Source: Allium sativum
Taxonomy: Eukaryota; Streptophyta; Magnoliopsida; Asparagales; Amaryllidaceae
Assembly (NCBI GenBank): GCA_030737875.1
Contig: CM060925.1
Span: 485,003,514-485,067,513 of the forward strand
DNA length: 64,000 nt
Direction of reading: 5' to 3'
In this document: positions 50,799 to 64,000 of the stretch, in pieces
Layout of the letters: each line of letters opens with the position of its first letter
How positions within the stretch are numbered: the stretch's first letter is position 1
The notes under the pieces: generated by a model
What the model was told of the DNA's origin: nothing
What the model saw: the letters and a program-made list of their open reading frames with translations, nothing else
Database searches by the model: none
Made by a program: the position numbers and the translations under genes

Positions 50799-52800
50799 AC
50801 ATCGAAAAATCCCGGTAATTAATGAAAGAAATTAGAAGGTGAGAATAGATAAGGTAGAAACTTAGAATAGAAGAAGAAGAAGAACACAACATCAGAGCAA
50901 CACGAACCTCACAGCGGAACGAATAACATATAATAAATAACATAACTTTGAAATATAACAGTTATGTATACAATAGCACTTATCAGAGTACAGCACTTAC
51001 AACACAGCGGAAATAACTATAGCTATATGATCCTGAAGCCTCCTGCTCCAGCTCTTCAATGTATCTGTAAAACCCGACTACTTGACTGCCCGTACAAATT
51101 TAGGCACCCAAGAGTTTAGGGAAAACAACAAAGTAAACTCCGGGTCAGTCATGGGACTGGTGTGAGTAAAATAGTTTAAACAGGTATATGAACAAGTAAA
51201 CGATATCTCATAAGACCACGCCGCAGAACGGAACGGGTTTTCCCTTATGAGAATCCAAAATATCTTTATATCAAAAACCTTTTGATATTATAATAATGTC
51301 TATGTACAAATAGATATCAACTAGCAGAAACGCTTTCATCTCACGTTCTACATATATAGTATACAATCAAAATCGCAAGCAAGTATTGGATAATGGATTT
51401 CCAACTATGACAAGGTATGGAACCACCTTCCGATCAGTGTACTCTAGGAACGATACACTGGAGTTCAACAAGAACATCTTGTAACTCAGCCACACATGAC
51501 CGACCACTCATTTCGCTTGAGTGTATCGAATGTACATCACCAACGGTTGGGATCAGCAACTGTTCCCGTATATATATGGGACAGCATTGATAGATTTAAG
51601 AAACAAATGAATATTCTCTAGATAGGTGATTATACACCCTACTTCGGTGCGACCGACTTAGCCATGCTGCCTGCCCGATTTCTGTCATTTACCGGTTGAT
51701 GAGGCTAGAAGCTACGTTTTATCATTACATCAGATTCACTTCGAATGCTACATTGTCAAATCTATCAGAATCACTAATTGACGTCTACAACCATACATTA
51801 CGTGTCAGCTAAAAGAAGTTTCCTTCTCCGCTTCCACTCTTGGTACGGTTGAAGAAATCAATGTACGTGACCTTTCTGGAAATACTCTGTCAGACATCCA
51901 TCTTCATTCACTTAAAATGTCACATCGTCATACCCGCCAAATCACAAATTGACTTATCCAAAAATAACACGGGTATACAGCTAAGAGAAACGAATTCCTC
52001 CGCCACCAAACGTGAATACGTTTGAACAGATCAACTTACGCGATCCATTAGATATACTCTGTCAGACCTTCGTCCATACAAGTTGTCCTGGGACTGGACA
52101 AACCGAAGGCACTACTCTGTAAACGGGATAGCCCTTGCATTTTACTCCGTCTTCAATTATCTTTGGCATATATGATTCGCGACGCTTATGCCAATACAGA
52201 GTGGTTCTTTGGATAATAATCCAACCGGTCTCTCCATATTAACAACGTTAAAATGGTCAAAACTTCGATAGTCGGTAAGTTAACTATCAAAGAAAAACAA
52301 GTGTGCAAACAACGATATTATTTCCAAATGGAAATTATATCGAACAAACATCATTTAACATAAATCTCTTTAGTTCATTTATTTACTTATCTCCTGTTTC
52401 CCTATATTCTAAATTCTTATTTTTCTTTTATCAGAAAACATTTCTGATTCTCGTTTGGAAAACATTTCCAACACTCCTTTACGATCAAACCTTACCATTT
52501 CTTAGTTAAGAAGGAAGTCACTCAAGTTGGGGTATAATTACCTCTCAGACCTTAACTGAACAACGTTATAACTTCGAAATGGTCAAAGTTTATCTTTTTA
52601 ATCTTTAACAACTTCTTTACGCCTTTCTCAGATTCAATTTTACTAATCCACTTCTATATTTAAAACATTGGTTATAACGATAACGTTATAATCCCTACTT
52701 TCGAATTATCTAACTTTAATTATAACTTCTATTCTTTTTAGTGAATAATTAACCTAACACTTATTTATTTATAAATAAATAAATCTCTATTTAAACAGTG

Positions 52801-53109
52801 GAAAGTATAAGTACTTTCCCGAATTCGATATAATCGAATTTGCCGATTAACTCTCTTCGAGAAATCTCTATTTGATTAACTCTTCTTCGAATAACCTATA
52901 TTCGATTAACTCCTTCTCGAATAAACGATATTCGATAATCTCTCTTCGAATAACTAATATTCGATAACTCTTCCTTTTCAAATATCTCATATTTGAAAAT
53001 CTCACTTCGATTAAACTAAAATCGATAACTCCCTTCGATGAAACTAACATCGATAACTCCTTTCGATGAAACTAACATCGATAACTCCTTTCGATGAAAC
53101 TAACATCGA
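52801..53109 (-). repeat. Array of short hairpins with changing stems (left LTR)
   Basis: Consecutive hairpins: GAAAGTA/TACTTTC (52801-52818), AATTCGAT/ATCGAATT (52822-52840), TCGAATA/TATTCGA (52887-52905, 52917-52935, 52946-52964), TTTTCAAATA/TATTTGAAAA (52975-52999), TCGATT/AATCGA (53007-53025) and TCGATG/CATCGA (53035-53053, 53063-53081, 53091-53109). Most cores are 19 bases with the partly paired loop ACTAA or similar, separated by AACTC. Weaker relatives go on to about 53365 and at 53893-54055. Confidence 0.85.
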
Positions 53110-53469
53110 TTTATTTAACTCGACGAACTTAACTCGACTAACTTAACTTACTTGGTTCGACCAATTCGATTCAATTAACTAGGCTCGACTAACTTGGTTT
53201 ATTTAACTCAACTTGATTTACTCCTATCGAATAACTAATATTTGATTTAACTCCCATTTAACTCTATTCGAATAACTACTATTCGATTAACTCTATTCGA
53301 ATAAACTATATTCGACTAACTCTATTTAACTCCATTCGAACAACTACTATTCGACAACTCTATTTAACTCCATTCGCTTGACTCTAGATCGCAGCGATCA
53401 CAATGGTTACGCCTGATTCCCTCAGGAAACATCCGACCGCCTTAGGCTATTTGCAGCCCTGCGAATTAC

Positions 53470-53900
53470 GCTAGCAGTCGTGCTAAATGACATATTATTT
53501 GGATTAACTCTAACTGATTAACTCTATTGGTTTAACTCTAACTGATTACTCTAATTGGTTAACTCTAACTGATTACTCTAATTGGTTAACTCTAACTGAT
53601 TACTCTAACCGATTAATTCTAACTGATTAACTCTAACTGGTTAACTCAAACTGGTTACTCTAACCGATTAATTCTAACTGATTAACTCTAACTGGTTAAC
53701 TCAAATCGATTAATTCTAACTGATTAACTCTATTGGTTTAACTCTAACTGATTACTCTAATTGGTTAACTCTAACTGATTACTCTAACCGATTAATTCTA
53801 ACTGATTAACTCTAACTGGTTAACTCAAACTGATTACTATAACCGATTAATTCTAACTGATTACTCTAATTGGTTAACTCTAACTGATTAACTCTAACTT
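53470..53900 (-). repeat. Minisatellite in left LTR of copy C
   Basis: A 13-14 bp unit varies between TAACTCTAACTGAT, TACTCTAATTGGT and TAATTCTAACCGAT, in higher-order blocks of about 40-60 bp. It is repeated in the right LTR at 60850-61262. Confidence 0.9.
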
Positions 53901-56775
53901 CGAATACCATATTCGATTAACTAACTTCGAATACCATATTCGATTTCTCCTTTCGAATGTCTATATTCGATTAACTAACTTCGAATACCATATTCGATTA
54001 ACTAACTTCGAATACCATATTTGATTAACTAACTTCGAATACCATATTCGATTTACTTTATTCACTTTATAAAGATTTCCTTTTTAACAACGTTTTATTC
54101 ATTGGAAAAGATTTACTTTTAAATAACGGTTCTACCCTTTAAAAATGATTTCCCTTTTTATAATGTTTCCTTTCCAATTCTATTTGTAAATGGGTTACAA
54201 ATATTTCCTTTTCAAATTTATTCTTGAAATATTCTAACTCCTAAAATTCCTGGGAAAATTCGCCATAACCTCCTTTGTATCGGGAGCATCGGGAAAATCC
54301 CCAAACTCGCCACACAGGCCTTTCCATTCGAAAAGAAAATGTTTTGAATTTTTTTTTTTTAAAATATCTCCTATTTATAAATATCCCAATTTATAAATAT
54401 TCCACTTTATAAATATTCTATTTTTCAATATCACTTTGAAAAATCTCCTTTATCTACATTCCGGTATGTCATGGTATTCAATCATATCAAATCACGATGT
54501 TCAATATCGTCCATACACACACAATCAACAACAGGTTATAATTCACATCATATATCAAAATATATGAAAAACAATAAAATAACTGTTGAGGAATCCAGTC
54601 GGATTCCTCCAACCTGTTCCCCTGCATCACAGATGTTAGACAGTATAGATAACATCACTTTCAGTTCCATATGATATATTCTGTTAAACAGAATCAATAT
54701 AGAAATTTAACTAACTGACTAGCAGTTCAATCAAACAGTCAACACACAATCAATCAGCCCATATTTAATAGTTCTAAAAATATAACATGAAAATATAAAC
54801 TGTTCAGAGTTAGTGAGATTTACTCACATTTGCAGTTCATCGCTAAAGAACGATAAACTGTTGTTTGATTTGAATCAAACAGTTTAATTCGCCGTAAATT
54901 CAAACGAGCTCCATTCCACTTCCGGTCAGCTCCATGTCGTAGTGCCCGTCCATACGATCCTGTCGGATCTTGTTTCGCTGAAAACCGATATCATATGAGA
55001 TACTTGTCGATTTTACAAGAAAATGCGTTATTTAAATAAATTTAAACACAATGAAATTAACACTTGGGCCAACCATTTAAAATCCAGCCCATCTCCTAGC
55101 TTAAGTACCCAACCCGCTTACTCCTCTTCTCCTTCCCGTAACACTACGATGTCTGCTCAAACCATGGCCGATGTTCCTCCAACTACACTCCCAAATACTT
55201 CACAATGAATCGAACTAACCACACCACGTTGCTCCACATTCGAATCTCCTCATACCCGTATGCACCATCTTCAACTCGAACCCCCTCTGTCACTCGCGTC
55301 GACCGGAGCTCCTCGCGCCAGTACAGTGCAACATCGACAACTAATGTCGTGGAAACAAGTCGGAGGAGCACACTAGGTGCGGATTCCAACGCTAATTCTA
55401 AATATCTACTCAAATTCGTGAATTGATGCTTGAATCGACCTCCGTTCTTAACCCTAGGCTCACTGTGCTTTTCGAGCAATAGCAAAAAGGGCTTCGCACT
55501 CAACAATCGGTACCCAGAGTTGAAGAGAAACTCGAATCCAACCTCACCGTTTGATTCTACGAATTTTAGAATTTATCTTTGATTTTTTTCAGATTTTTCT
55601 TTCTGCGTTTCTTTTTTTTTTGTTTTTGTTTTTATGAACGAGAATTATGGTGTTTTAAACAAATGAGGTGTGGCTGAGAACTAAAGGGATCGTGGCCTTC
55701 TTTTGGTCATTAAAATGATTAGGATATTTTAGATATTTTCTCTTTATTATATAACATTCGATTCAGTCTTCTAAAAATCACTGCGAACACATACGATGCC
55801 TAAAAATCATGAAAACTGACAAGCTGATAGAATTTGACATTACGGTCCCAACGAAACTGGTTTCGTCGAATTCCGACTCCGTATGCTCACACAACGTATT
55901 TTTAAAGGTTAAAATACTTACTGTTTTCCACTCTAAAAATTCGTCCGGCCATACAGCGACTCTAAAAATCACGAAACTTGATATCTAGCAATAATTTGGC
56001 ATTGCGGATCCAACAAAACTAGTTTCGTCGAATTCCGGCTTTGTTTGCAAAAGTGGCTATTTTTAACGCTTTGAATAGCCCATTTAAATATATAAATATA
56101 TTTATATAAATTTAAATATTTAATAATTTAATATTATCGCATATCTTTACATATGATATCATACAGCTTCAGAATATCATATCAGAATTTACAGCTTGAT
56201 ATTTCAGATTTCAGGTTATCTCGATATTCAGTTTATACTGAAAATCCATTTATAACGTATATAAAGCATCGCAAATTATAAAGGAACTCTACAGCGACTT
56301 TTTCTGAAATTTGATTTGGACATACATCAAAATCTACACGACGAAATCTCGATTTTTCTCTTTCACTAGAAAGATATACTCCACCAGCTCCACACGTTTC
56401 TTGTTTCATAGAAATCCGGCTTAAAACGAATCATGTACATTCAGTTGAAGTTCGAATCGCCAATTTACGAACTACAGCGCCATTTCAAGCTCTATTATAA
56501 TTATATTATAATTATACGCTCAAACCATCGTCGATTGAATATATTCGTCGATGTAACTCAACTTTAAGCTGAATTAAATCTCGGGGATGACCCCGTCCAC
56601 ATTATATTGTCAATTCACTATTTCTGGTTATTTCTAATTTAAATATATTATTTAATTATTTAAATTAATTAAATATTCACTATAATTTAATTAAACGACG
56701 ATTTAATTTCCTACCTCACGATATATATAATTAAATAAATTAATTATAATACCCCTGACAGTGCGGGTCATTACA

Positions 56776-56792
56776 TTCTTCCCCACTTAAAA
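56776..56792 (-). promoter_or_regulatory. Polypurine tract of copy C
   Basis: On the minus strand TTTTAAGTGGGGAAGAA directly precedes the LTR start TGTAATGACCC. This is the site that primes plus-strand DNA synthesis in LTR retrotransposons. Confidence 0.85.
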
Positions 56793-58060
56793 TAATTTCG
56801 TCCTCGAAATTGCTAAGTTAGAGGACGACCCTATCTATTGGAATTCCTAAGATTTGTTTACCCCTTATTTCTGATTTCAACAGAACCAATTAATATCACT
56901 AAAATATTTATTCATTCCGACTAACTAAAATTTTCAAAAATTCTGAAAATTTTCTAACACTTTAAACTTTCGGAAAATTTCGCCAGCGTCTCCTTTGTAC
57001 TGGTCAATAGCTCAAACTCCAACTCGCCTCTCTGAGCCTTCTTCAACCCAAAAGAAAATCAAAATGCCAAATGACTTGCCAACTTGGCTCATAAATTCCA
57101 AACTCATATAAAATATAAACTTGTACCTTTTTGTTGGGCATATCATTATATCCCTACCATCTGTTATCAACTCGGCATATACAAATGCCATCCCAATCAA
57201 CTCCAACCAAGTTATTCTTAACACAACCATTCGCTTTTATCCAAGCCAATTATCATTTCAACTCGAGTTTGATTCTCGATTTCAAACTCTTAACTCATCA
57301 GTACAAGACCATTTCAGATTATTCTCTTATCACCCCAGTTTTACTTAACTTAGCAAGTTAAATTTAAATTTTGGAATTTAAATTCCTAGGCTTTTATTTC
57401 ATGTAAATTTGAAATCATAATACCAATTCAAAACCTTTGAATTTCTAAACAACTTGTTTTCTCAAAACAATTCAAATCAAAATCTTTGTTAGTAATCCAC
57501 CACTTAAACTCGAAAACCACACCGATGATACTGCGCAGTCATCATCGGAATTATTTTCCAGCGACCCAAGTGATTTCAATACTATATCATTTTCAAAACC
57601 ATTACTGAATACTTCCATTTTGAAAACATTTCAAAATCTCCCAGGAACTTAAAATTTCCTTATTTTAATTCCAAATCAGATTTAAATTCATATTTAATTC
57701 ATCTTATTTCATATACTTTACTTATATGATTCTGATTGGTTATATATAACCATTTCACTTTATAATTTCATTCGATTATAATTACAACCAATATATCTAA
57801 TATATGATAATATATTACATATCCATACTGTGTCGGTCCATCATATTCAATTATTTATTTACTCCTGCCGATACAGTGGATCAAACTGATCGACCAGAAC
57901 TCATAAACAACTCAACCAATGAATCTCCATAATATAAAACAAATTTTTATATCAAATACAAATACGCACTCGTATATATATACACTCAAACTCAATCTAG
58001 GGTATTACTAACCCTATCTCTACCGAGTCACGCCACAGAGCCAAGTAATTCTTAACTTAA

Positions 58061-58072
58061 GCTCTGATACCA
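58061..58072 (-). promoter_or_regulatory. Primer-binding site for initiator Met tRNA
   Basis: The minus strand reads TGGTATCAGAGC two bases inside the 5' LTR end, the standard plant LTR-retrotransposon site complementary to the 3' end of tRNA-iMet. Confidence 0.92.
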
Positions 58073-60141
58073 ACTGTAACGACCCGGATTTTGAGCGAAT
58101 TTGGTTATCGACGTAAGCTCGACGTCGATAACCAAAACATCGAAAAATCCCGGTAATTAATGAAAGAAATTAGAAGGTGAGAATAGATAAGGTAGAAACT
58201 TAGAATAGAAGAAGAAGAAGAAGAACACAACATCAGAGCAACACGAACCTCACAGCGGAACGAATAACATATAATAAATAACATAACTTTGAAATATAAC
58301 AGTTATGTATACAATAGCACTTATCAGAGTACAGCACTTACAACACAGCGGAAATAACTATAGCTATATGATCCTGAAGCCTCCTGCTCCAGCTCTTCAA
58401 TGTATCTGTAAAACCCGACTACTTGACTGCCCGTACAAATTTAGGCACCCAAGAGTTTAGGGAAAACAACAAAGTAAACTCCGGGTCAGTCATGGGACTG
58501 GTGTGAGTAAAATAGTTTAAACAGGTATATGAACAAGTAAACGATATCTCATAAGACCACGCTGCAGAACGGAACGGGTTTTCCCTTATGAGAATCCAAA
58601 ATATCTTTATATCAAAAACCTTTTGATATTATAATAATGTCTATGTACAAATAGATATCAACTAGCAGAAACGCTTTCATCTCACGTTCTACATATATAG
58701 TATACAATCAAAATCGCAAGCACGTATTGGATAATGGATTTCCAACTATGACAAGGTATGGAACCACCTTCCGATCAGTGTACTCTAGGAACGATACACT
58801 GGAGTTCAACAAGAACATCTTGTAACTTAGCCACACATGACCGACCACTCATTTCGCTTGAGTGTATCGAATGTACATCACCAACGGTTGGGATCAGCAA
58901 CCGTTCCCGTATATATATGGGACAACATTGATAGATTTAAGAAACAAATGAATATTCTCTAGATAGGTGATTATACACCCTACTTCGGTGCGACCGACTT
59001 AGCCATGCTGCCTGCCCGATTTCTGTCATTTACCGGTTGATGAGGCTAGAAGCTACGTTTTATCATTACATCAGATTCACTTCGAATGCTACATTGTCAA
59101 ATCCATCAGAATCACTAATTGACGTCTACAACCATACATTACGTGTCAGCTAAAAGAAGTTTCCTTCTCCGCTTCCACTCTTGGTACGGTTGAAGAAATC
59201 AATATACGTGACCTTTCTGGAAATACTCTGTCAGACATCCATCTTCATTCACTTAAAATGTCACATCGTCATACCCGCCAAATCACAAATTGACTTATCC
59301 AAAAATAACACGGGTATACAGCTAAGAGAAATGAATTCCTCCGCCACCAAGCGTGAATACGTTTGAACAGATCAACTTACGCGATCCATTAGATATACTC
59401 TGTCAGACCTTCGTCCATACAAGTTGTCCTGGGACTGGACAAACCGAAGGCACTACTCTGTAAACAGGATAGCCCTTGCATTTTACTCCGTCTTCAATTA
59501 TCTTTGGCATATATGATTCGCGATGCTTATGCCAATACAGAGTGGTACTTTGGATAATAATCTAACCGGTCTCTCCATATTAACAACGTTAAAATGGTCA
59601 AAACTTCGATAGTCGGTGAGTTAACTATCAAAGAAAAACAAGTGTGCAAACAACGATATTATTTCCAAATGGAAATTATATCGAACAAACATCATTTAAC
59701 ATAAATCTCTTTAGTTCATTTATTTACTTATCTCCTGTTTCCCTATATTCTAAATTCTTATTTTTCTTTTATCAGAAAACATTTCTGATTCTCGTTTGGA
59801 AAACATTTCCAACACTCCTTTACGATCAAACCTTACCATTTCTTAGTTAAGAAGGAAGTCACTCAAGTTGGGGTATAATTACCTCTCAGACCTTAACTGA
59901 ACAACGTTATAACATCGAAATGGTCAAAGTTTATCTTTTTAATCTTTAACAACTTCTTTACGCCTTTCTCGGATTCAATTTTACTAATCCACTTCTATAT
60001 TTAAAACATTGGTTATAACGATAACGTTATAATCCCTACTTTCGAATTATCTAACTTTAATTATAACTTCTATTCTTTTTAGTGAATAATTAACCTAACA
60101 CTTATTTATTTATAAATAAATAAATCTCTATTTAAACACTG

Positions 60142-60450
60142 GAAAGTATAAGTACTTTCCCGAATTCGATATAATCGAATTTGCCGATTAACTCTCTTCG
60201 AGAAATCTCTATTTGATTAACTCTTCTTCGAATAACCTATATTCGATTAACTCCTTCTCGAATAAACGATATTCGATAATCTCTCTTCGAATAACTAATA
60301 TTCGATAACTCTTCCTTTTCAAATATCTCATATTTGAAAATCTCACTTCGATTAAACTAAAATCGATAACTCCCTTCGATGAAACTAACATCGATAACTC
60401 CTTTCGATGAAACTAACATCGATAACTCCTTTCGATGAAACTAACATCGA
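60142..60450 (-). repeat. Array of short hairpins (right LTR)
   Basis: The same ten hairpins as in the left LTR at an offset of 7341 bp, with no difference noticed in the stems. Confidence 0.85.
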
Positions 60451-60849
60451 TTTATTTAACTCGACGAACTTAACTCGACTAACTTAACTTACTTGGTTCG
60501 ACCAATTCGATTCAATTAACTAGGCTCGACTAACTTGGTTTATTTAACTCAACTTGATTTACTCCTATCGAATAACTAATATTCGATTTAACTCCATTTA
60601 ACTCTATTCGAATAACTACTATTCGATTAACTCTATTCAACTCTATTCGAATAAACTATATTCGACTAACTCTATTTAACTCCATTCGAACAACTAATAT
60701 TCGACAACTCTATTTAACTCCATTCGCTTGACTCTAGATCGCAGCGATCACAATGGTTACGCCTGATTCCCTCAGGAAACATCCGACCGCCTTAGGCTAT
60801 TTGCAGCCCTGCGAATTACGCTAGCAGTCGTGCTAAATGACATATTATT

Positions 60850-61262
60850 TGGATTAACTCTAACTGATTAACTCTATTGGTTTAACTCTAACTGATTACT
60901 CTAATTGGTTAACTCTAACTGATTACTCTAATTGGTTAACTCTAACTGATTACTCTAACCGATTAATTCTAACTGATTAACTCTAACTGGTTAACTCAAA
61001 CTGATTACTCTAACCGATTAATTCTAACTGATTAACTCTAACTGGTTAACTCAAATCAATTAATTCTAACTGATTAACTCTATTGGTTTAACTCTAACTG
61101 ATTACTCTAATTGGTTAACTCTAACTGATTACTCTAACCGATTAATTCTAACTGATTAACTCTAACTGGTTAACTCAAACTGATTACTATAACCGATTAA
61201 TTCTAACTGATTAACTCTAACTGATTACTCTAATTGGTTAACTCTAACTGATTAACTCTAAC
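60850..61262 (-). repeat. Minisatellite in right LTR of copy C
   Basis: The same 13-14 bp unit family as 53470-53900, with unit-number and base differences between the two LTRs. Confidence 0.9.
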
Positions 61263-64000
61263 TTCGAATACCATATTCGATTAACTAACTTCGAATACCA
61301 TATTCGATTTCTCCTTTCGAATGTCTATATTCGATTAAGTAACTTCGAATACCATATTCGATTAACTAACTTCGAATACCATATTCGATTAACTAACTTC
61401 GAATACCATATTCGATTTACTTTATTCACTTTATAAAGATTTCCTTTTTAGTAACGTTTTATTCATTGGAAAAGATTTACTTTTAAATAACGGTTCTACC
61501 CTTTAAAAATGATTTCCCTTTTTATAATGTTTCCTTTCCAATTCTATTTGTAAATGGTTTACAAATATTTCCTTTTCAAATTTATTCTTGAAATATTCTA
61601 ACTCCTTAAATTCCCGGGAAAATTCGCCATAACCTCCTTTGTATCGGGAGCATCGGGAAAATCCCAAAACTCGCCACACATGCCTTTCCATTCAAAAAGA
61701 AAATGTTTTGAATTTATTTTCTTTTTTTAAAATATCTCCTATTTATAAATATCCCAATTTATAAATATTCCTTATTTATAAATATTCCACTTTATAAATA
61801 TTCTATTTTTCAATATCACTTTGAAAAATCTCCTTTATCGACATTCCTGTATGTCATGGTATTCAATCATATCAAATCACGATGTTCAATATCGTCCATA
61901 CACACACAATCAACAACAGGTTATAATTCACATCATATATCAAAATATATGAAAAACAATAAAATAACCGTTGAGGAATCCAGTCGGATTCCTCCAACCT
62001 GTTCCCTTGCATCACAGATGTTAGACAGTATAGATAACATCACTTTCAGTTCCATATGATATATTCTGTTAAACAGAATCAATATAGAAATTTAACTAAC
62101 TGACTAGCAGTTCAATCAAACAGTCAACACACAATTAATCAGTCCATATTTAACAGTTCTAAAAATATAACATGAAAATATAAACTGTTCAGAGTTAGTG
62201 AGATTTACTCACATTTGCAGTTCATCGCTAAAGAACGATAAACTGTTGTTTGATTTGAATCAAACAGTTTAATTCGCCGTAAATTCAAACGAGCTCCATT
62301 CCACTTCCGGTCAGCTCCATGTCGTAGTGCCCGTCCATACGATCCTGTCGGATCTTGTTTCGCTGAAAACCGATATCGTATGAGATACTTGTCGATTTTA
62401 CAAGAAAATGCGTTATTTAAATAAATTTAAACACAATGAAATTAACACTTGGGCCAACCATTTAAAATCCAGCCCATCTCCTAGCTTAAGTACCCAACCC
62501 GCTTACTCCTCTTCTCCTTCCCGTAACACTACGATGTCTGCTCAAACCATGGTCGATGTTCCTCCAACTACACTCCCAAATACTTCACAATGAATCGAAC
62601 TAACCACACCACGTTGCTCTACATTCGAATCTCCTCATACCCGTGTGCACCATCTTCAACTCGAACCCCCTCTGTCACTACGTCGACCAGAGCTCCTCGC
62701 GCCAGTACAGTGCAACATCGACAACCAATGCTGCGGAAACAAGTCGGAGGAGCACACTAGGTGCGGATTCCAACGCTAATTCTAAATATCTACTCAAATT
62801 CTCGAATTGATGCTTGAATCGACCTCCGTTCTTAACCCTAGGCTCACTGTGCTTTTCGAGCAACAACAAAAAGGGCTTCGCACTCAACAATCGGTACCCA
62901 GAGTTGAAGAGAAACTCGAATCCAACCTCACCGTTTGATTCTACGAATTTTAGAATTTATCTTTGATTATTTTCAGATTTTTCTTTCTGCGTTTCTTTTT
63001 TTTGTTTTTGTTTTTATGAACGAGAATTCTGGTGTTTTAAACAAATGAGGTGTGGCTGAGAACTAAAGGCATCGTGGCCTTCTTTTGGTCATTAAAATGA
63101 TTAGGATATTTTAGATATTTTCTCTTTATTATATAACATTCGATTCAGTCTTCTAAAAATTACTACGAACACATACGATGCCTAAAAATCATGAAAACTG
63201 ACAAGCTGATAGAATTTGATATTACGGTCCCAACGAAACTGGTTTCGTCGAATTCCGACTCCGTATGCTCACACAGCGTATTTTTAAAGGTTAAAATACT
63301 GACTGTTTTCCACTCTAAAAATCCGTACGACCATACAGCGACTCTAAAAATCACGAAACTTGATATCTAGCAATAATTTGGCATTGCGGATCCAACAAAA
63401 CTAGTTTCGTCGAATTCCAGCTTCGTTTGCAAAAGTGGCTATTTTTAACGCTTTGAATAGCCCATTTAAATATATAAATATATTTATATAAATTTAATTA
63501 TTTAATAATTTAATATTATCGCATATCTTCACATATGATATCATACAGCTTCATAATATCATATCAGAATTTACAGCTTGATATTTCAGATTTCAGATTA
63601 TCTCGATATTCAGTTTATACTGAAAATCCATTTATAACGTATATAAAGCGTCGCAAATTATAAAGGAACTCTACAGCGACTTTATCTGAATTTGATTTGG
63701 ACATACATCAAAATCTACACGACGAAATCTCGATTTGTCTCTTTCACTAGAAAGATATACTCCACCAGCTCCACACGTTTCTTGTTTCATAGAAATCCGG
63801 CTTAAAACGAATCATGTACATTCCGTTGAAGTTCGAATCGCGAATTTACGAACTGCAGCGCCATTTCAAGCTCTATTATAATTATATTATAATTATACGC
63901 TCAAACCGTTGTCGATTGAATATATTCGTCGATGTAACTCAACTTTAAGCTGAATTAAATCTCGGGGATGACCCCGTCCACATTATATTGTCAATTCACT

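Larger units (their letters stand above)
50737..56775 (-). repeat. 3' LTR of copy C (6039 bp)
   Basis: On the + strand it runs from TGTAACGACCCGG to GCGGGTCATTACA. These ends form an imperfect inverted repeat longer than the usual TG...CA. Read on the minus strand it has, in order, two related ~100 bp blocks with TTCGACGAAAC (about 56040-55840), a GTGAGTAAATCTCAC element (about 54835), a minisatellite, the hairpin array, and a 15-bp stem close to the end. ORFs in it are short and not shared intact with the other LTR. Confidence 0.9.
56776..58074 (-). other. Internal region of copy C, 1.3 kb, non-coding
   Basis: AT-rich with only short ORFs (57012-57361 on both strands) and no protease, reverse transcriptase, RNase H or integrase motif in any frame. 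Packaging or dimerisation signals may be here but cannot be recognised by eye. Confidence 0.8.
50737..64000 (-). mobile_element. Giant-LTR family, copy C: non-autonomous Ty3/gypsy-like element, cut by window end
   Basis: Two direct ~6 kb LTRs (50737-56775 and 58075 to past 64000) flank a 1299 bp interior with a tRNA-Met-type primer site next to the right LTR and a polypurine tract next to the left LTR, so transcription runs on the minus strand. Position 64000 matches 56619 of the left LTR, so about 156 bp of the right LTR lie outside. The interior encodes no gag, protease, reverse transcriptase or integrase. The polypurine-tract context (GAGGACGAAATTATTTTAAG) resembles plant gypsy elements. 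Counting by eye over the first ~1.55 kb of the LTRs I find 14 substitutions and one 3-bp indel, so the insertion is fairly young. Confidence 0.9.
58075..64000 (-). repeat. 5' LTR of copy C (first 5926 bp seen)
   Basis: Nearly identical to 50737-56619, with small indels (net +43 bp, mainly in the repeat arrays and the TATTCCTTATTTATAAA stretch near 61760). It contains its own copies of the end hairpin (58100-58136), hairpin array (60142-60450) and minisatellite (60850-61262). Confidence 0.92.

Noticed and set aside
52303..52509. ORFs repeated in both LTRs (for example at 52303/59644 and 54471/61856)
   Set aside because: They recur only because the LTRs are copies; they lie on the strand opposite to element transcription and have no domain features.
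55183..55506. 107-codon minus-strand ORF in the left LTR of copy C
   Set aside because: In the right LTR the same stretch is broken to 70 codons, and it has no recognisable domain; probably incidental.

Overview
The window looks like nuclear DNA of a flowering plant. It is AT-rich and has one long gene with many GT-AG introns. It carries plant-type transposons of every major class (L1-type LINEs, Copia-like solo LTRs, Ty3/gypsy-like giant LTRs, PIF/Harbinger, hAT MITEs) plus TA/CA microsatellites. I see no tRNA, rRNA, CRISPR or bacterial-type operon. The species cannot be told from the sequence.

Layout. 1-4230: a decayed L1-type LINE on the + strand. 5264-6044: a small intact four-exon gene (+) for a 166-residue protein with a membrane-like C-terminus, not recognised. 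6439-30833: on the opposite strand and tail-to-tail with it, an apparently intact 22-exon SEC31 gene. It encodes the COPII outer-coat subunit, and I could join the exons in frame to 1254 residues. Its introns hold a PIF/Harbinger element with a decayed transposase, three solo LTRs, a hAT MITE, a long inverted-repeat element and microsatellites. 31078-38475: intergenic DNA with gene debris (an ascorbate peroxidase pseudogene, a neutral-invertase exon fragment, unrecognised exon-like pieces), flanked by two diverged copies of a ~330 bp AT-rich repeat.

38866-64000: a nest of retrotransposons. A giant-LTR family whose ends read TGTAAYGACCCG is present in three copies. Copy A (from 38866) is split six bases from its end by a ~2.3 kb solo LTR of another family, which is itself split by a 5'-truncated LINE. 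Copy B follows (45580-50736). Copy C is a two-LTR element on the minus strand (50737 to beyond 64000) with ~6.04 kb LTRs and only ~1.3 kb of internal DNA. It keeps a primer-binding site and a polypurine tract but no gag or pol, so it is non-autonomous and must rely on proteins from elsewhere.

The most unusual signals are: (1) the giant-LTR, tiny-interior architecture; (2) a run of short hairpins in each LTR whose stems differ from hairpin to hairpin yet stay paired; (3) a cluster of irregularly spaced CGAC[A/T]TG words, nearly all on one strand, in the solo LTR at 39.5-41.05 kb; and (4) perfect target-site duplications that give a readable order of insertion. SEC31 acts in ER-to-Golgi vesicle budding; nothing else in the window is clearly linked to it functionally.
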